NCBI GenBank assembly: GCA_030512295.1
Contig: JAULSR010000001.1
Coordinates: 5,231,001-5,295,000 of the forward strand
Reading direction: 5' to 3'
DNA from: Bombardia bombarda
Lineage: Eukaryota; Ascomycota; Sordariomycetes; Sordariales; Lasiosphaeriaceae
Length of the DNA stretch: 64,000 nt
Shown: positions 33,137 through 45,768 of the stretch, piece by piece
How positions within the stretch are numbered: the stretch's first letter is position 1
Layout: each line of letters starts with the position of its first letter
Made by a program: the position numbers and the translations under genes
The notes under the pieces: generated by a model
What the model was told of the DNA's origin: nothing
Database searches by the model: none
Seen by the model: only the letters and a program-made list of their open reading frames with translations

Positions 33137-36100
33137 GCCCAAAGAGTCGTGAACGGCGGCCCACGATGGAATGAAGGTCGAAGTTTAGAGGATTGGGCGT
33201 AAATTCCCAGAGAGCGGTGTTATAGCTCACCCCAGTGCATGGCACGCACTACTGACTACTTATATCCGTTGTATATGTAATGGGGGCGAGTATCTTCAAG
33301 AGAGAAATGTGTAAGACGTCAAGTCAACACAGAATTCCTGGAGATTATCTGATGATCAAGTGGCGGAGGAGTGGGAGATGACAATAGGAGGCGCTAGCGG
33401 TAGAGTGTCAAAATAGTTGTCAACGTCAAAGGGCCGTGTTTGTACTGGAGGACCAAAGCCATGCAATACTGTGATCTAAAGAGGAGGTGGAGGTAGCGGG
33501 TGCGTACAGAACCCAGCTACCTGCGCGCCAGACCGAAAGGTGTGTCTGGCCGCTGATCTTTAGGGGAGCTTGGAACTCGTTGACTGGAACTGGTTTCCGG
33601 GGTAGCCTTGCAGTGCTGGGGGCTTCGGTAGGGTGGCGCCAGAGGTGGATGGTCTGGTCAGGGCCGAGTAATTGGCCAGGAGGCGTGTGTTAAGCAGGAA
33701 GATGGGAAGAGTCTCCCGAACGCCCTGGCTCAATCTGTTTGTCTCTCGCTGTCCTATGCTTCCCAGAGACGCTGGCTGCTGCCGCATGCATGTAAGCCAC
33801 CAGGCAAGATTGGAGAAGAGGCAGGCAGGCGGGTAGTCAGGCGGGTAGTCAGGCAGTCGGCGCTACCTCTCCGAGGAAAACGCCGTTGAACTCGACCCGG
33901 AATTGAAGCCGAGGTGATGGATGTATCTAGGTAGGTACGGAGCAGGCGAGGAATCGGATTCACGTTGATCCCCAACGGAGGAGGGTGTGTCATAGGTCAT
34001 GGGTCACACCATCTGAAGCAACTCGCCGATGGAGGAGCATTCGTCGTATGTCCTGGAAGAGTCTCCACTACTTGGGCCCCGCGGAAAACAACACGACGGC
34101 CTTGGAACGCGGGTAGTGGAGGTGGCCGCTTGCTTGGTGTCGTTCTGGGGGCGGCGATGGGGGCGATGGGGGCGATGGGTACCCTGGGGAGTTTGTTGGA
34201 TCCTCTGAGAACAAGGAGTCCCTAAACAGACGCGCCGCCCTCATCAATGGAAGGGAGTAAGTCCACAACCAACTTGAAGTACGCCCAAATTGGCCCAAAT
34301 ATGCACATTGAAATGAGGTGTACTATTGTGTAGAGGGGCCAACTTCTGAACTCAGGAAGCGCCCCGATGGCACGCAGACATATGATATCGTGGCATCACG
34401 CTCGTGCCTCAGCAGCCACTTGGGGGAGAATGTGAATGTGACAATTTGAGGTATCACGGAAGGTACATTAGCTTGGAGGCTAATAATCCTGTTGACCGCT
34501 TGGAGTCTCGGTGCGGGGGAGAGGGGGGAGGGGAAACGGCCGGTGGAGACTCAGAATGGGAAGTGGGCGCTGGGCTTTGAGGGCAGGGTGGTGGTAGTAG
34601 TGGTGGTGGTGGTGGGAAGGAGCTTCCGGGCATGGGCATCCGTTTGTAACAGCCTTTCGGGAATTGCACGCGGACGCGGCGGGGCCAGTTCACGCGAGTG
34701 TCCATCGACCGTCGACCACCTTGTAGACTCTAGAGACGAGGTGGGGCTAGGCTAAGGAGAATGCCATTCGATGCTTCCATTTTTGACGAGGAGCTTTTGG
34801 GGGGCTTGGAGACGCTTGCCATGTGTATTCATTATGGTGCGTGCGAACTGTAAATGACATGGGATGGAGGGGGAAAGGGACCAAGCTGGAATGGAAGGAG
34901 CTCCCCTGCACAAAACCTGGGGTATCTGGCCATTCCACGACGGGAATCAAACTGAGCATGGAAGCTGGAGTATGCGAAGGGTGAGCGACGGGTGGAAGGC
35001 CCGCCGTTTCATCAATTGGCCATTTCCCAGAACCATGGTCGTGAGTCCACGCGTCCTCGACATCAAGGACGTTTTGACTTGCAGGCATAGGAAAAAAGAA
35101 ACGATAAAAAGCTTGGTCCTTAACAAAACTAGAGCGGGGCAACAGTAATTACTAGCCGCATTTGGGCAGCGGGCGTGTGCGCTCCTGTCCTGCTGTTCGC
35201 CGTCCGCGCTCGACTCCACGCTCACCAAACGTACCTACCATCGCCAGCAACCAATTCACAACAACGACCTGCCTCACACCATCGCGACTTCCAGCATCTG
35301 TGTATTCTATACCTTCGCGACTTCCTGTAACCGAACTGTGAGTTGATCATAAGTACCACAGCTGGTCCCGCTGTTAGTAGAGCTTATTTTCTTCACCTTA
35401 AATTTCCGGGGGGGACTCGCACGATAACAAATACCCTGCTGGGGGTACATCCAGGTTTCTTTTTCTACGATTTCCCGCACCGTGCCTCGTTCGGGTTTGA
35501 TGGGCTGGCACTCCAACGTAGCGGACCTGAAGTTTCAGTTTCTCTTGATCTTCACCGCTTTGCAATCATGTTTCTCACACTTTCAATCAACGTGCCAGCA
35601 AACGCTGGATGATGCTGGCACTCGCCTGCTCATTGCCCGGCGCCAGTCATGGCTCAATGTTAATTTGATTACATGATTATCTCCGGGTGTTGGCTTGTCA
35701 CAACGGGGGCGGGAGCTCCACTTGCTTCGATCGCCCCAGCGCTCACTTCGGTCACGCCTGCAGAGGCTCCAGTGGGGTGGGTCAACTGAGCATTGGGTCC
35801 ATTGTTCGTCTCTTGTGTGTTCCTCCCCCTTCGTTGGACAAGGCGAAGAAGTGAGTGAGTACTTAAACCCCAGAAAGAAGGAAACGGCGGGCGGGGCAAG
35901 CTGCGATCCAATAATAGGTTCGTATATGCACTCACTTGGCAGCTGCTGAAAGCTTCCGATTGTCTCTGAGGGCCCGAGCCTCTCTAGCTGTGATAGAAGC
36001 TGCATTTTGTGAAGTCATTGGGCGTTTTCCACGACATATCAATCGGTCCGGTTCACGAGATACTTGCGCTGACAGCACTTGTAGAATGTGTCACGATTCC

Positions 36101-39100
36101 AAGTTCGAGGCGCTATATCTAACTCTGACGCCACCGACCGCCGGCAATCTGAGCTTCGGTACATGATTAAAGGGGCACTTTAAATCGTTAGGTTCCTGGC
36201 AGCCCTGTCAAGATCGCAGATCAGGACGATGTTACACGGCCTGGTGTTGGTCATTGCTTGTGAGCCGCCCTATATCAGCAAGACTGCGTATATACTTGGG
36301 CCTTATTAATTCGCAGAACAAACCCAATTTTGAGCATGGTACTTGCGCCAGGTAGCTACCTACATTACTTCGCGCGCAAACCCTTGGCAGCTTTATCAAT
36401 GCCTCGTGCCTTCGTCAACCTCCATCACGTCCAGACCGACAAGAAGGCCCGACTTGGCAACCCTAAACATTAATGAATGCATGCATCTGCCGGTGACTAG
36501 GCTCGAGCCAGGTACCGACCAGGAAGGGGGCTTCCATTTCTTCATGTGGAGAAGAGGACGGCTTAACCAATGACCAAGATCAAAACTCAGGATGCAGTGC
36601 GCCACCTTTCGTAAGGTGTGGTTGTCGCCGTCGTCCACATTCGGTCGAGGTGGGGGAGGTAGGGGGGCTGATCGCGGGCCAGGGCACCAATTTGCGGAAG
36701 ACGTCCCGAGCCTCGCAAAAAGAACCCTGGAATCTCAAGAGGCACCACTAACCCTGCTGTTGCCGCGCGAATAAGAGGCAGCCACACACCTGGCCACCTG
36801 GGGGTCTCTTCCAGGCTATTGTTTACTGGGACCTACATCCGACGACTGCGGCATGCCATCTCCACTTCTACCTCAGGAGGCTGGTTGTTAGAAACAGAAG
36901 CTTTGGCCTCTCTCTCTTCCCTTCCTCTTCCCTTCCTCTTCCCTTCATTTCTCGGTCTAGAACCGAGAATGGAACACTTTAGTAAACTCGAGACAAACCA
37001 CCCCGCCCCGGTCAAGGTTTCTCCATAACTGGGGCAGCCACGGATGCATGCAATGACGGGGCCGTCTCGCTTGAGCAACTGCTCCGAAGTCGTTGGCACG
37101 CCCCACAAACCTGTTCCACCTCGTTACCACACATCACTCTCTCTTCTCCCCTGGAAGGCTTGGGGACGATGACGACGAGTGTCTCCTTGATCTTCAATGT
37201 GGCGCCAGCTTTGGTCGGAAAAGGGGGTGGGCCTCTACATGACTCGTTCGCACTGCCTTGTCAAAATGGCGGCCTTAACAAGTCTTATATTGGGGGGTGG
37301 AAGCCTTCCATGAATTCGACGTCGACTTTCTGCGCTTCCTTGCCTCCTACAAACATCTCGTGGGCAGGACGCCTTCCTTGCTTTGAGATCGGTTCTTGTT
37401 ATTGTAAGGCAGAAGTGTGCTTGTCTCAGTCTTCCGAATCCAGCGATGTCATGGCTTGATCAAGACACCTCTCTATATCGCCTCTAATTAGGCATCCTAC
37501 AAAGTCATTTGCGGCCTTCTTGGCAGCCCGGCACCAAAAATGAGGTTTGACGGAACGATCGTGGAGAGTCTTGCACCCCATACGGCTGACCTGGAGGGTT
37601 GGGGCATAGAATGCTACCCTTCATCAAGCTCGACTCGGCTTCGGCTGCTCCCTTCCCAAAACTGAGGCGACGGCGCCGTCCCATTGGCTACCCGATTTGA
37701 CGCCTAAATCAACAACGGCTCGATTGACATATGACCTCTCAGACTTCTTTGGACAAAAGCTTTGGCTATCGGGGGCTCGGAGCCGACCCGATGTTGGGGA
37801 CACGGGACCAGATACTTTGGGTGCCAGCGCAACCGTCGAACTACCCCGATGCTTTGTGATGAGTCTGAGCACAAAAGGCAAGCATTTTTCGAGGTACAGT
37901 TTGCCGGAAGCGAGACAATTGTGCTGATAAAGCTATGGAGGTATTTCCCTCCGCTCCAAGACAGCATCCCTGCCACACGGCCTCGTTTGTCCTAACCGCA
38001 ATAGCGAGCAAGAGCTGAATGGTCCACTCCAATCTGCGTGTTGTATATATGCCTCTTTGACATCGGTACAGCCCTTCCATGTTCGCCGCCGGGTCTAGAT
38101 ACCAACAAGTACCGCATCAACATAGGCCCGAATCCTTCATTTGCTGTGAGGAAGTTCGGCCTTCACAATATACATCAGATCGCGCTAGAACGAGGCCAAC
38201 CATCGCTCACTTTACAGACATCTTTATCATCTTTTTTCTACTTCTTTTCAGTTCAACCAACCGAGACAGCTTGCGCCGCGAAGTTCTGACAGTCACACCA
38301 ATCATCCACCATATTCGAGGGTACTCAAGAGGTGGTAAGTGTGGTATTGTCGTACAAAGTGAACAGATATGGTGCGTTGAAGTCACGTTCAGGCGAGCGC
38401 AGTCGGTACGTTACGCATCATGTTGATACTCTTCTTAACTCCTTCCGGAAACTTCACTCCTTCACAATCGCCACTGCTATGGTGTTTGCCACTCTATCCA
38501 GCTGCACGCCTTTCATTCTAGAAACAATTGTTGTTACATAGCACATAGCAAAGATACATATCGGCTATTCACCGTCAGGTCTGCTTCTTCGTTTGCTAAC
38601 GGCGATCCTTGGATGCATGGGCCCGGGATGCCCAAAGTCGTTTTGGTGATTAGCAGTCCTCTCAAAATTATTCCAAGGGGACTTTGTATGAATAAAATAT
38701 CATCCTGGAGCTGCAGGAAGACTACAGAGGTATCTCTGGTCTTCGGACTCTTCCACTAATAAGATGTCACAAAGACTTTGACCCAGTGATTAGAACAATT
38801 GCCCTTTGTCATTATGATATTTTTATGAACCACGCCCAAGATTCTACAGCTATCCCCATGTTCCCTTTATACATACATGCCCAGCACATATACAAATCCA
38901 GTCTCCGAAATTCCCAATTCGCATATTTAAATTGGTGGTTTTTCTGAAACCGGGCACCTGCTGGGAGCACTTTGGTCAAAAAACCACACTGGATTATGCC
39001 CCCGGTAGGTACTGGTGAACCGAGCAAGTTGCAAGCTACAGCACATACGGACAAGTACATCCCTTCTTCTTACAACACTAGATGACGAGCAAGCTAAGAC

Positions 39101-40620
39101 GAGCGGCGGTGGCCATCCCGACACGACGGATCAAGAACCACCGCGGAAGCTAGGGACGTGCCGGTCTGGCTTCAAACATGTAGCGCCGTGGCTGGCTGGT
39201 GCTGGTCCATTACTTGCTCCTTGCTCTCTGGCTATCACCCAAGTGATGATATCCCGGTTGGTGCTTGACTACTTCATATGACCATATACAACCAGTCTAA
39301 GAGGTCGCATTGTTTGTATTTTGTTTGCTTTGCATGACAACGGCCCCTTTTCTTTATTCGAAACCTCATCTTGTATTGTTATTAACTTGACCCCTTTCGT
39401 CACTTGACTCAAGTACCACTCGGTTTATTGTATCAACACAGGAATCTCATCGTTCCGAGAGGGTCCCTCTTCAAAAAGATCTGTTCAACTTCAACCCGCC
39501 TCAATTTCTAGTCAAATTAATGATACTCGATTGCACTTAAAATACAATTAACCACACATATAACACAAGAATACCAGGGTACATTTCGATGGATGAGCTC
39601 AAATGGTACGAACACGGACAAGGAAGAGCCAAGCCAACAACGAACAAGATACAAGGATGAAAAGGCAGTTATGGTCTTTCTCCAATACGGTGATCTACCA
39701 GGATAGAGCCGTGTCAACAACATTTGAACAAACAAATGGGTTATGTATGTACATATGGGCCAACTCCACATATTCGTTAAATATTTCGGAAAGAATATCC
39801 GAAAACGCCGCAAGTGAGATATGGTCGACAGGCCAAGCCAAGCCAAAATATAGACAATTGTTCGGTTATCCTCCCCAAGAGTGTGGCAATGAGATTATGG
39901 GTTACAGAATGCGGGGAGAAAACAATAACAGTCTTGGTTCCAGACCCAAGGCCCCTCCCTGTCTCCTGCACGGGTCTGAGTATCTGATAGGTGATTGTTC
40001 AACAATTCGTATCAGAGACAGACTTCAGGTAGTTGCCGGTATTAACACGGATGTGGACATCCTCGGAGCATCGGCTTTGGAAAAGAAAGTCCATCTATGC
40101 AAGGCAGGAGTATGCAGAACGGCAGCAAACACTTGCGACTTCAAACACATCTGAGATATGTTTTATGCGGCAGGGATACTGGCTCTATTCCTCCTGCTAA
40201 ACCTGTCCGTGATAGGCGTAACAGCTCCGAGGCCCGTTATCAGAGCCGCTGTAGTTGCCCACCATTTGGAGTACTCCTTGTTAAACAACAACGAAAGGTT
40301 CCCGTTGTCAATGTCCAGAACTTTGCGATTTTCCATCAAGTGTGTCTGGAACCGCATCCGCGATCAGTTTTCGTCTGTCTGTAATGGCGAATTGCTGTAA
40401 AACTCATCAGATGAGGAGAATCGCCGTCGAATTGACCTATATCACTAAACTACTTCCGAGTAGTCATACAAACTGAAAGCTTGGTGTTTGCCTGAGCTCC
40501 CTTCTTCTTCAACCGTCTCATCTCCTCTTTGGAACGCCCCTTTTCAGCCACAGGACCTAAGTCAGTCACCTCAACGAAGACAACTAATATCGTCGGGATC
40601 TAGTGGAAGCCTTTGGATTA
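33137..40620. other. 7.5-kb gene desert upstream of the Zn2Cys6 gene
   Basis: No convincing gene on either strand. The longest ATG-initiated frame is 183 codons (39603-40154, +) with no domain and atypical composition. Short tandem repeats occur at 33828-33851 (12-base unit, two copies) and 36915-36947 (CT-rich 11-base unit). The base composition is mixed rather than uniformly AT-rich, so it does not look like one large RIP-mutated element. It holds the promoter of the transcription factor and the 3' flank of the quinate-repressor-like gene. Confidence 0.5.
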
Positions 40621-42909
40621 TTAAAAAGGAGTTCGACCGCTCGCCAACCGCACAAAGCTATACGGTACATTTTGCCCAACTAAAAGCCGAAGGGTTTCGA
40701 CCGTCGTAAACGCTGTGACGTCGGCAGACCCGTACGCAGCAAAGCCATATTGCTCCGCGACCAGGCTAGGATCACCCTTTCGTGGTGCAGAACCATCAGC
40801 CAGATCAAGAAACACCTTTCGAGACTTAGTTGCACCTCGAGAACCAAAAACTCGAAGCAGCATCCCAACAAGGTTGCTTTTGTCTAGGCCCAAAGCACTA
40901 ACCACCAAAAACGGTGAGGTATCTCCAGCTCTGTCATTTGCACCATTTTGGCTAACGGTGCGTGCTTTCTGCAAACTCTCAAGGCTGTTAAACGGTTCGA
41001 TAGGGAGGTCTTTCGCAAACCCTGGGGGAGCCTTGAAGCCAACAGTGTAAACTTTGCCGATATTAAGAGCCTTGAGGGCAAAGAGTGCACTCGCTGCATC
41101 ATCGGCTGAAGAGGCGAGGACCACAGCAGCGCGTCCAGAATATGCGGAAGGGGCAAGGTCGCGAGTCAGTGTGCTCAATATGCCTTTCCACGATGCGTTG
41201 TCAAAAACAAGAGAGGTGTTTGGCGGTAGCCCAGAATGTGATGAGTGATAGGCTCCGAATGAGTCCCCGTCTTGATGACGGCGAGGGCTTGACGATATCG
41301 ATGCTGGTGCCGAGGAAGCAAAAACAGACGAGTTTGGTCGCACGACGATTGTGTCCACCATGCCGATGAGTCGAGCTGCTTCACTTAGAACAGGTCCCGC
41401 GCCGTGGTTGAGAGCCTTGAATAAAGGACTGTTAGACACTAAAGAAGTGAATGATACGGCTGGATTGAGGTAAGCGCCGCCAAAGTTTCTCTGATTGCAC
41501 CATGTTTCCACACAGCCGGATCCCCTCATCTGAAGTTCGACCACGGCGAAGTAATGTGGTAGCCCCAGTTCATTGAAACACTTCTCATAAAATGGAGCTT
41601 GAGGTGTAGCAGACCGTGTTGACGGGTTGCTGATACCGTATATGTTCTTCCTCGGCAACTGTCCTAACAGAGCCAGGGCTTGGTTGATCTCAGCTGCGCT
41701 CATCTGGCCAGGCGCCGCAATGATGGGCAGTAGCGGGTGCGTAATGGGTGTGAAGACCTTATTTAGAGTCCGAGAGAACTGTCCTGTTTCTCCCATATTC
41801 ACGGCTGATAAGGGAGGCGCGTCGGGATACTCGGCTTTCATTTTGGAGCGAAAGTATTCCAGCTCAAAATTCTCGTTGTGGTCGTTGATTATGGCAATCA
41901 TCTTCACAATATCTGCGTATCGTCGTGAGTCGCGAAATACTGACTCGGCCCTTTTGGAGGGCCACTTGAATGTACCAGAGAAGTCGTGAAAGGCAGACAT
42001 GATCCGGCTGCTCCCCCTTTGCTCATACAACTTTCTTCTGATTGCCTCTGGAAGCCAGACCTCGACGTCGATGTATTCAACACCCCACTGGATTGCTCGA
42101 TATAGATAGTCATAATAAAGATCTGGATTGTCCATCGGAAATCGCCCATTCTCTGCGATACACCTCGTGGTAAAAATGATGGGAAGCTCAGTCCTCTGGC
42201 GAAGAAGCATAACCTGCTCGCCGACATAACTGAGGCTAGGTATCGGAGCAAAGGTACCATCCTTGAGCGGTTCCTTCAGAAGATCGACTCGAAGTTCGAC
42301 GGCATCTGAGCCCACGGTCAGAATGTCTATGTTGGGGAGTGCGGCGTGTACGTCTGGAAATGTTGTGGATATAAAATAGGTTCTCGGCTTTGCCATTAGC
42401 GTTTCGTGATGATTCAACTGCCCCAGTGTGTGAGAAATGAAGCGCGATAGGTCCCGCCTAGAAAACGGCTCCTGAGGGTAGAGAAACTCGTAGTCGCACT
42501 GTGCCGAAAGATAGGTATCGGGGGGCATGCCCAAGTTGACGCAATGAGCATTAATGGCGACAACCAACGCTCTATCTCGTGCTGCGATATCCATGATCGC
42601 GTTTTTGGCAGAGATTCCCACTACCAGATCCTGGTCTTCCCAGGTCACCTCCTTGAATCCATTCTTGAGACGATACGGTTTCCCAAGGACCTCGGCGACA
42701 GTGGCCACGATGTTGTCCTGGTCAAGGCCGTACAGAACCACCACAACTCTCGTGTCTCCTCTTTGGGGGCCGCGACCAAAAGTCTCGTTGCTTGCAGCTG
42801 GAACAGGCTCTCCCATATCGAGGTCCATGGTGTGCGCCGCGGCGCCATAGATGCTTTGTGGCCTTGCAGGCGTTGGAATTGGCTCCATTTTTTGAACCGT
42901 CATCACCAT
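40621..42909 (-). CDS. Quinate repressor-like protein (AROM C-terminal domains, QutR/qa-1S type)
   Basis: Single-exon frame of at least 762 residues from the first ATG. The frame stays open to 43008, so an upstream exon is possible. It has three regions in the order found at the C-terminus of AROM. The N-terminal part looks like shikimate kinase (RVVVVLYGLDQDNIVATVAEV), but the P-loop GxxGxGKS/T is gone. The type I 3-dehydroquinase-like part has VELRVDLLK, the FHDFSGT histidine and the ADIVKMIA lysine. The last part is shikimate-dehydrogenase-like (GISNPSTRSATPQAPFYEKCF to GGAYLNPAVS). In Aspergillus and Neurospora such proteins repress quinate catabolic genes. It is about 150-190 residues shorter than the Neurospora repressor. 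No other quinate-pathway gene is nearby, so the exact role is uncertain. Confidence 0.82.
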   Translation of the reverse strand: MVMTVQKMEPIPTPARPQSIYGAAAHTMDLDMGEPVPAASNETFGRGPQRGDTRVVVVLYGLDQDNIVATVAEVLGKPYRLKNGFKEVTWEDQDLVVGISAKNAIMDIAARDRALVVAINAHCVNLGMPPDTYLSAQCDYEFLYPQEPFSRRDLSRFISHTLGQLNHHETLMAKPRTYFISTTFPDVHAALPNIDILTVGSDAVELRVDLLKEPLKDGTFAPIPSLSYVGEQVMLLRQRTELPIIFTTRCIAENGRFPMDNPDLYYDYLYRAIQWGVEYIDVEVWLPEAIRRKLYEQRGSSRIMSAFHDFSGTFKWPSKRAESVFRDSRRYADIVKMIAIINDHNENFELEYFRSKMKAEYPDAPPLSAVNMGETGQFSRTLNKVFTPITHPLLPIIAAPGQMSAAEINQALALLGQLPRKNIYGISNPSTRSATPQAPFYEKCFNELGLPHYFAVVELQMRGSGCVETWCNQRNFGGAYLNPAVSFTSLVSNSPLFKALNHGAGPVLSEAARLIGMVDTIVVRPNSSVFASSAPASISSSPRRHQDGDSFGAYHSSHSGLPPNTSLVFDNASWKGILSTLTRDLAPSAYSGRAAVVLASSADDAASALFALKALNIGKVYTVGFKAPPGFAKDLPIEPFNSLESLQKARTVSQNGANDRAGDTSPFLVVSALGLDKSNLVGMLLRVFGSRGATKSRKVFLDLADGSAPRKGDPSLVAEQYGFAAYGSADVTAFTTVETLRLLVGQNVPYSFVRLASGRTPF

Positions 42910-45768
42910 ATTGATGTGAGGCTGCGGGTCTATGTTATCAAGTCGCAGAGCGAGATACTTGGCACTCGTCTCTGAGTGTGGATTTGGGCTGTCGGCGGCG
43001 GGCCACAACCAAGATTTAGTTAGCCACGAAAGCTAGACTTCTTTGTCTGATTATATGTCTCTGCTAGTCCAACCAGGCAGAAACGAGATCCCGGGTCAGA
43101 AGTCTGCTTCGCATGGCCTTGGCCGCTCAATTATGATATGGGTTCCTGATGTATGTATGCGTTTTGTTGACAGGGGTATGCGCTTGAGGGAAGAGACGCT
43201 GCGAGTGGAAAGAAGAGGCATGTGGTTTATCCAAGGGAACAGTTGTGACAACAACAATGGGCGTTTTGAGGGCGAACAAATGTGCTGGCACCGGTCCCTG
43301 AGCTGCTCCCAAATCCTCGTTGATGGGGCCGTTGTCTTACTCCCGCAGGTCCTTGGTCCTTCGCGTCTTTCTTGGGTGTCGAGATGGCACCCGGATTTTG
43401 GTCAAGAAAGCAACGTTAATATTACTCGACAGTCAAGGCGGTTGGTCAGACATGGGACCATGGGCGAGCAAGATGTGATGGTTCGAGGTGGTCGAAAGCG
43501 GGCGAATGAGCAGCGAGTATGAGTAGCACAAGAACAGACGGCAGAAGGTTATGATTGTGAGCTGCGAAGCCGGCGAGAGCAGCAAGTATATGGCCACATG
43601 GATAGGCGTCGTGACATTGCACACTGAGAGAAGGAGTCGGGGAAAGACGCTGCGAGACGCTGGAGGAGGCAACGGTAGATAATGGGATAACTGAGGGCAG
43701 GGACGACAGGGACGACAGGGACGACAGGGACGTTGAGGTGGCTCCCTGTCACAGTGCCAAGGCCTGCCGGAATATTGGCCGACGTTTGTTTTACCGTCAG
43801 TCAACGGACGGCTGGAGCACCAGGGCCGACCCAGAGTCCCAGGCAGTGCAAAAGGTGCCAGCCAGGAGAGCCAATGGCAGCATATGAGAACAGCGCAATG
43901 AAGTCAAGAGTCTGGACACGAGATAGCACAGCCCAGACAAGCCCAAAGAAGTTTGAACGGCTGAAACCCTGTCGCCATCTTCACCTGGGTAGGGCCGTGA
44001 CTGGAAGGAAAAAGTCGGGAGCCAGGAGCAGCAGTTGGTGGTAGGTGATCTGGACACGGACGCTTTGCTCGCCATCGGAAATGTTCCACCACCTGTGACC
44101 TCTGAGACCTCTGTAACCTAACCCGCTTTACCGGATGTGCCGTGTCGAGCAGTGCAGAAAGCGTCATTGGATGTATGTCCCACTACCCCGAGCCGCCTTA
44201 CAGGGGCACTTAGCGTTAGTTAGGGCGATCGATTCCAGCAGAGAGGACAACCTCCACTTCAGTTCTTCCTCTTCACCTCGAGGCTGCTGGCACGCGCAAA
44301 GAAAAGTGGGAACCGGCGACTTAGGCAGAATTCATCCGGCACTCGGATAGCTTGGGACCATGATTAGATGAAAATCGCGGTACAATAAAGTGTTTGAGCC
44401 GAGCTCTTTTGAACGACCTGCATCTAAAACTTAGGTCCATCTTGGATCGATAAACTTTGGTGGTTGCAAATGGTTACGCTGCCCTTCAGCTGCGCCTTCC
44501 ACTGTATCCCAAGCCCGGCAGAGTCCAACCTAGGATTCAGGGGAGGAAGGCACGTTCGGGCAGCACGCTAGCATAGGCAGCAGGTACCCCACAGAACCTC
44601 CCACATCTTCTGGAGAATCTCTGGAGAATTTATCTAGGAAAAGTCCGCCAATGACAGGTGCTCTATTGTGTTCTTTTTGGTCCATCTTCCATGGTAGCGC
44701 ATTCATGCATGCAGATTTCTGTGGGGTTACCCAGCATTGCCTTCCCTTTCAGGATTAAAACGAACAACTGGTTTGGAGTCTGGACACGAAACAGAGTTTC
44801 AAGAAGGAATAATATGACAGACCATTACCAAAAGGTCCCCATGATTCCGAAAAGGAAGGAAAATTGGGGTTTCTTGCGCCCGACTGTTCCGTTTTTGTCC
44901 ATCCCGAACAAAATGTCAGTCCCAAGATGTTGGAAGGGCTCGAGAAGGTGAGCTTGATACCTATCCATATCCCCCTCTCATCACCCCCCACACACTCTCA
45001 ATGCAATGCCACCATTTATTCTACCCTACCACTTGCATCCGATATGACCTTCCAGAAGTTCGCTGACGATTTAGCCTGAATACCAGAAATTCCGCCCAAG
45101 GAGCTAGAGATCCTATCGCCGGATAGAGGAGACGAGTTTATGAGCAGATCTACCCGGTTTAATCCAAGATAAATTACTTGGACGGGACATACGCACTACG
45201 GCCCTGCTTAATTCTCCGAAACAGCGTTTGGGTTGCTTGCCTTTCTTTAGTGGTGTCATCTACAATGAGGTAACGTATAGGCAATGACGAATCGCTATGT
45301 AAGCCGAAATGCGTACGTACAGGAGGTGAATATCAAAATAGTAGGGGCAGATGGTAACCTGATAAGAGAACACTGCCACTACTACTTCCAGTGTGATGAA
45401 CCGCAATACGAAAAGACAAAGAGAACGGGAAATTTATGCCCCAGTCTAGTATCTCGACAATGCCAACACTATACCCGCCATTGCATTGTCAATCAAGAAC
45501 CCAACCCCATCATATACCTAGTAATTCTACCACACACTAAAGAAGCCATAAACCATTAAACGGTTCTCTTGTTAAGTAGTCTGGTATGTTAAGGGCGTCA
45601 CCCAATGTGAATTTGTGGATAACTTCCCCCGTACATCAAGAGCTTACTGCTGTCATCACCATTTGGGTCCTAAGCCGAATCGTTACACAACGGCTCCCTT
45701 TTCCCTCTATTTCTCCGGACGTTCCCCATGGAACCTCTCACCTTTACCTTCGTCTTCTATGAAATTCA
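42910..45768. other. 2.9-kb intergenic region
   Basis: Contains the promoter of the quinate-repressor-like gene and the 3' flank of the DHODH gene. A 9-base tandem repeat lies at 43701-43735. No coding gene or RNA recognised. Confidence 0.5.
43701..43735. repeat. 9-base tandem repeat (GGACGACAG)
   Basis: Nearly four perfect copies in the spacer upstream of the quinate-repressor-like gene. Confidence 0.85.

Noticed and set aside
39603..40154. 183-codon ATG frame in the gene desert
   Set aside because: No domain, no hydrophobic core or signal, no splice-site context, and an overlapping antisense frame of similar quality. Kept only as a note.
43701..43735. Short direct repeats considered as a CRISPR-like array
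   Set aside because: Units are 9 bases and contiguous without spacers, and the genome is eukaryotic.
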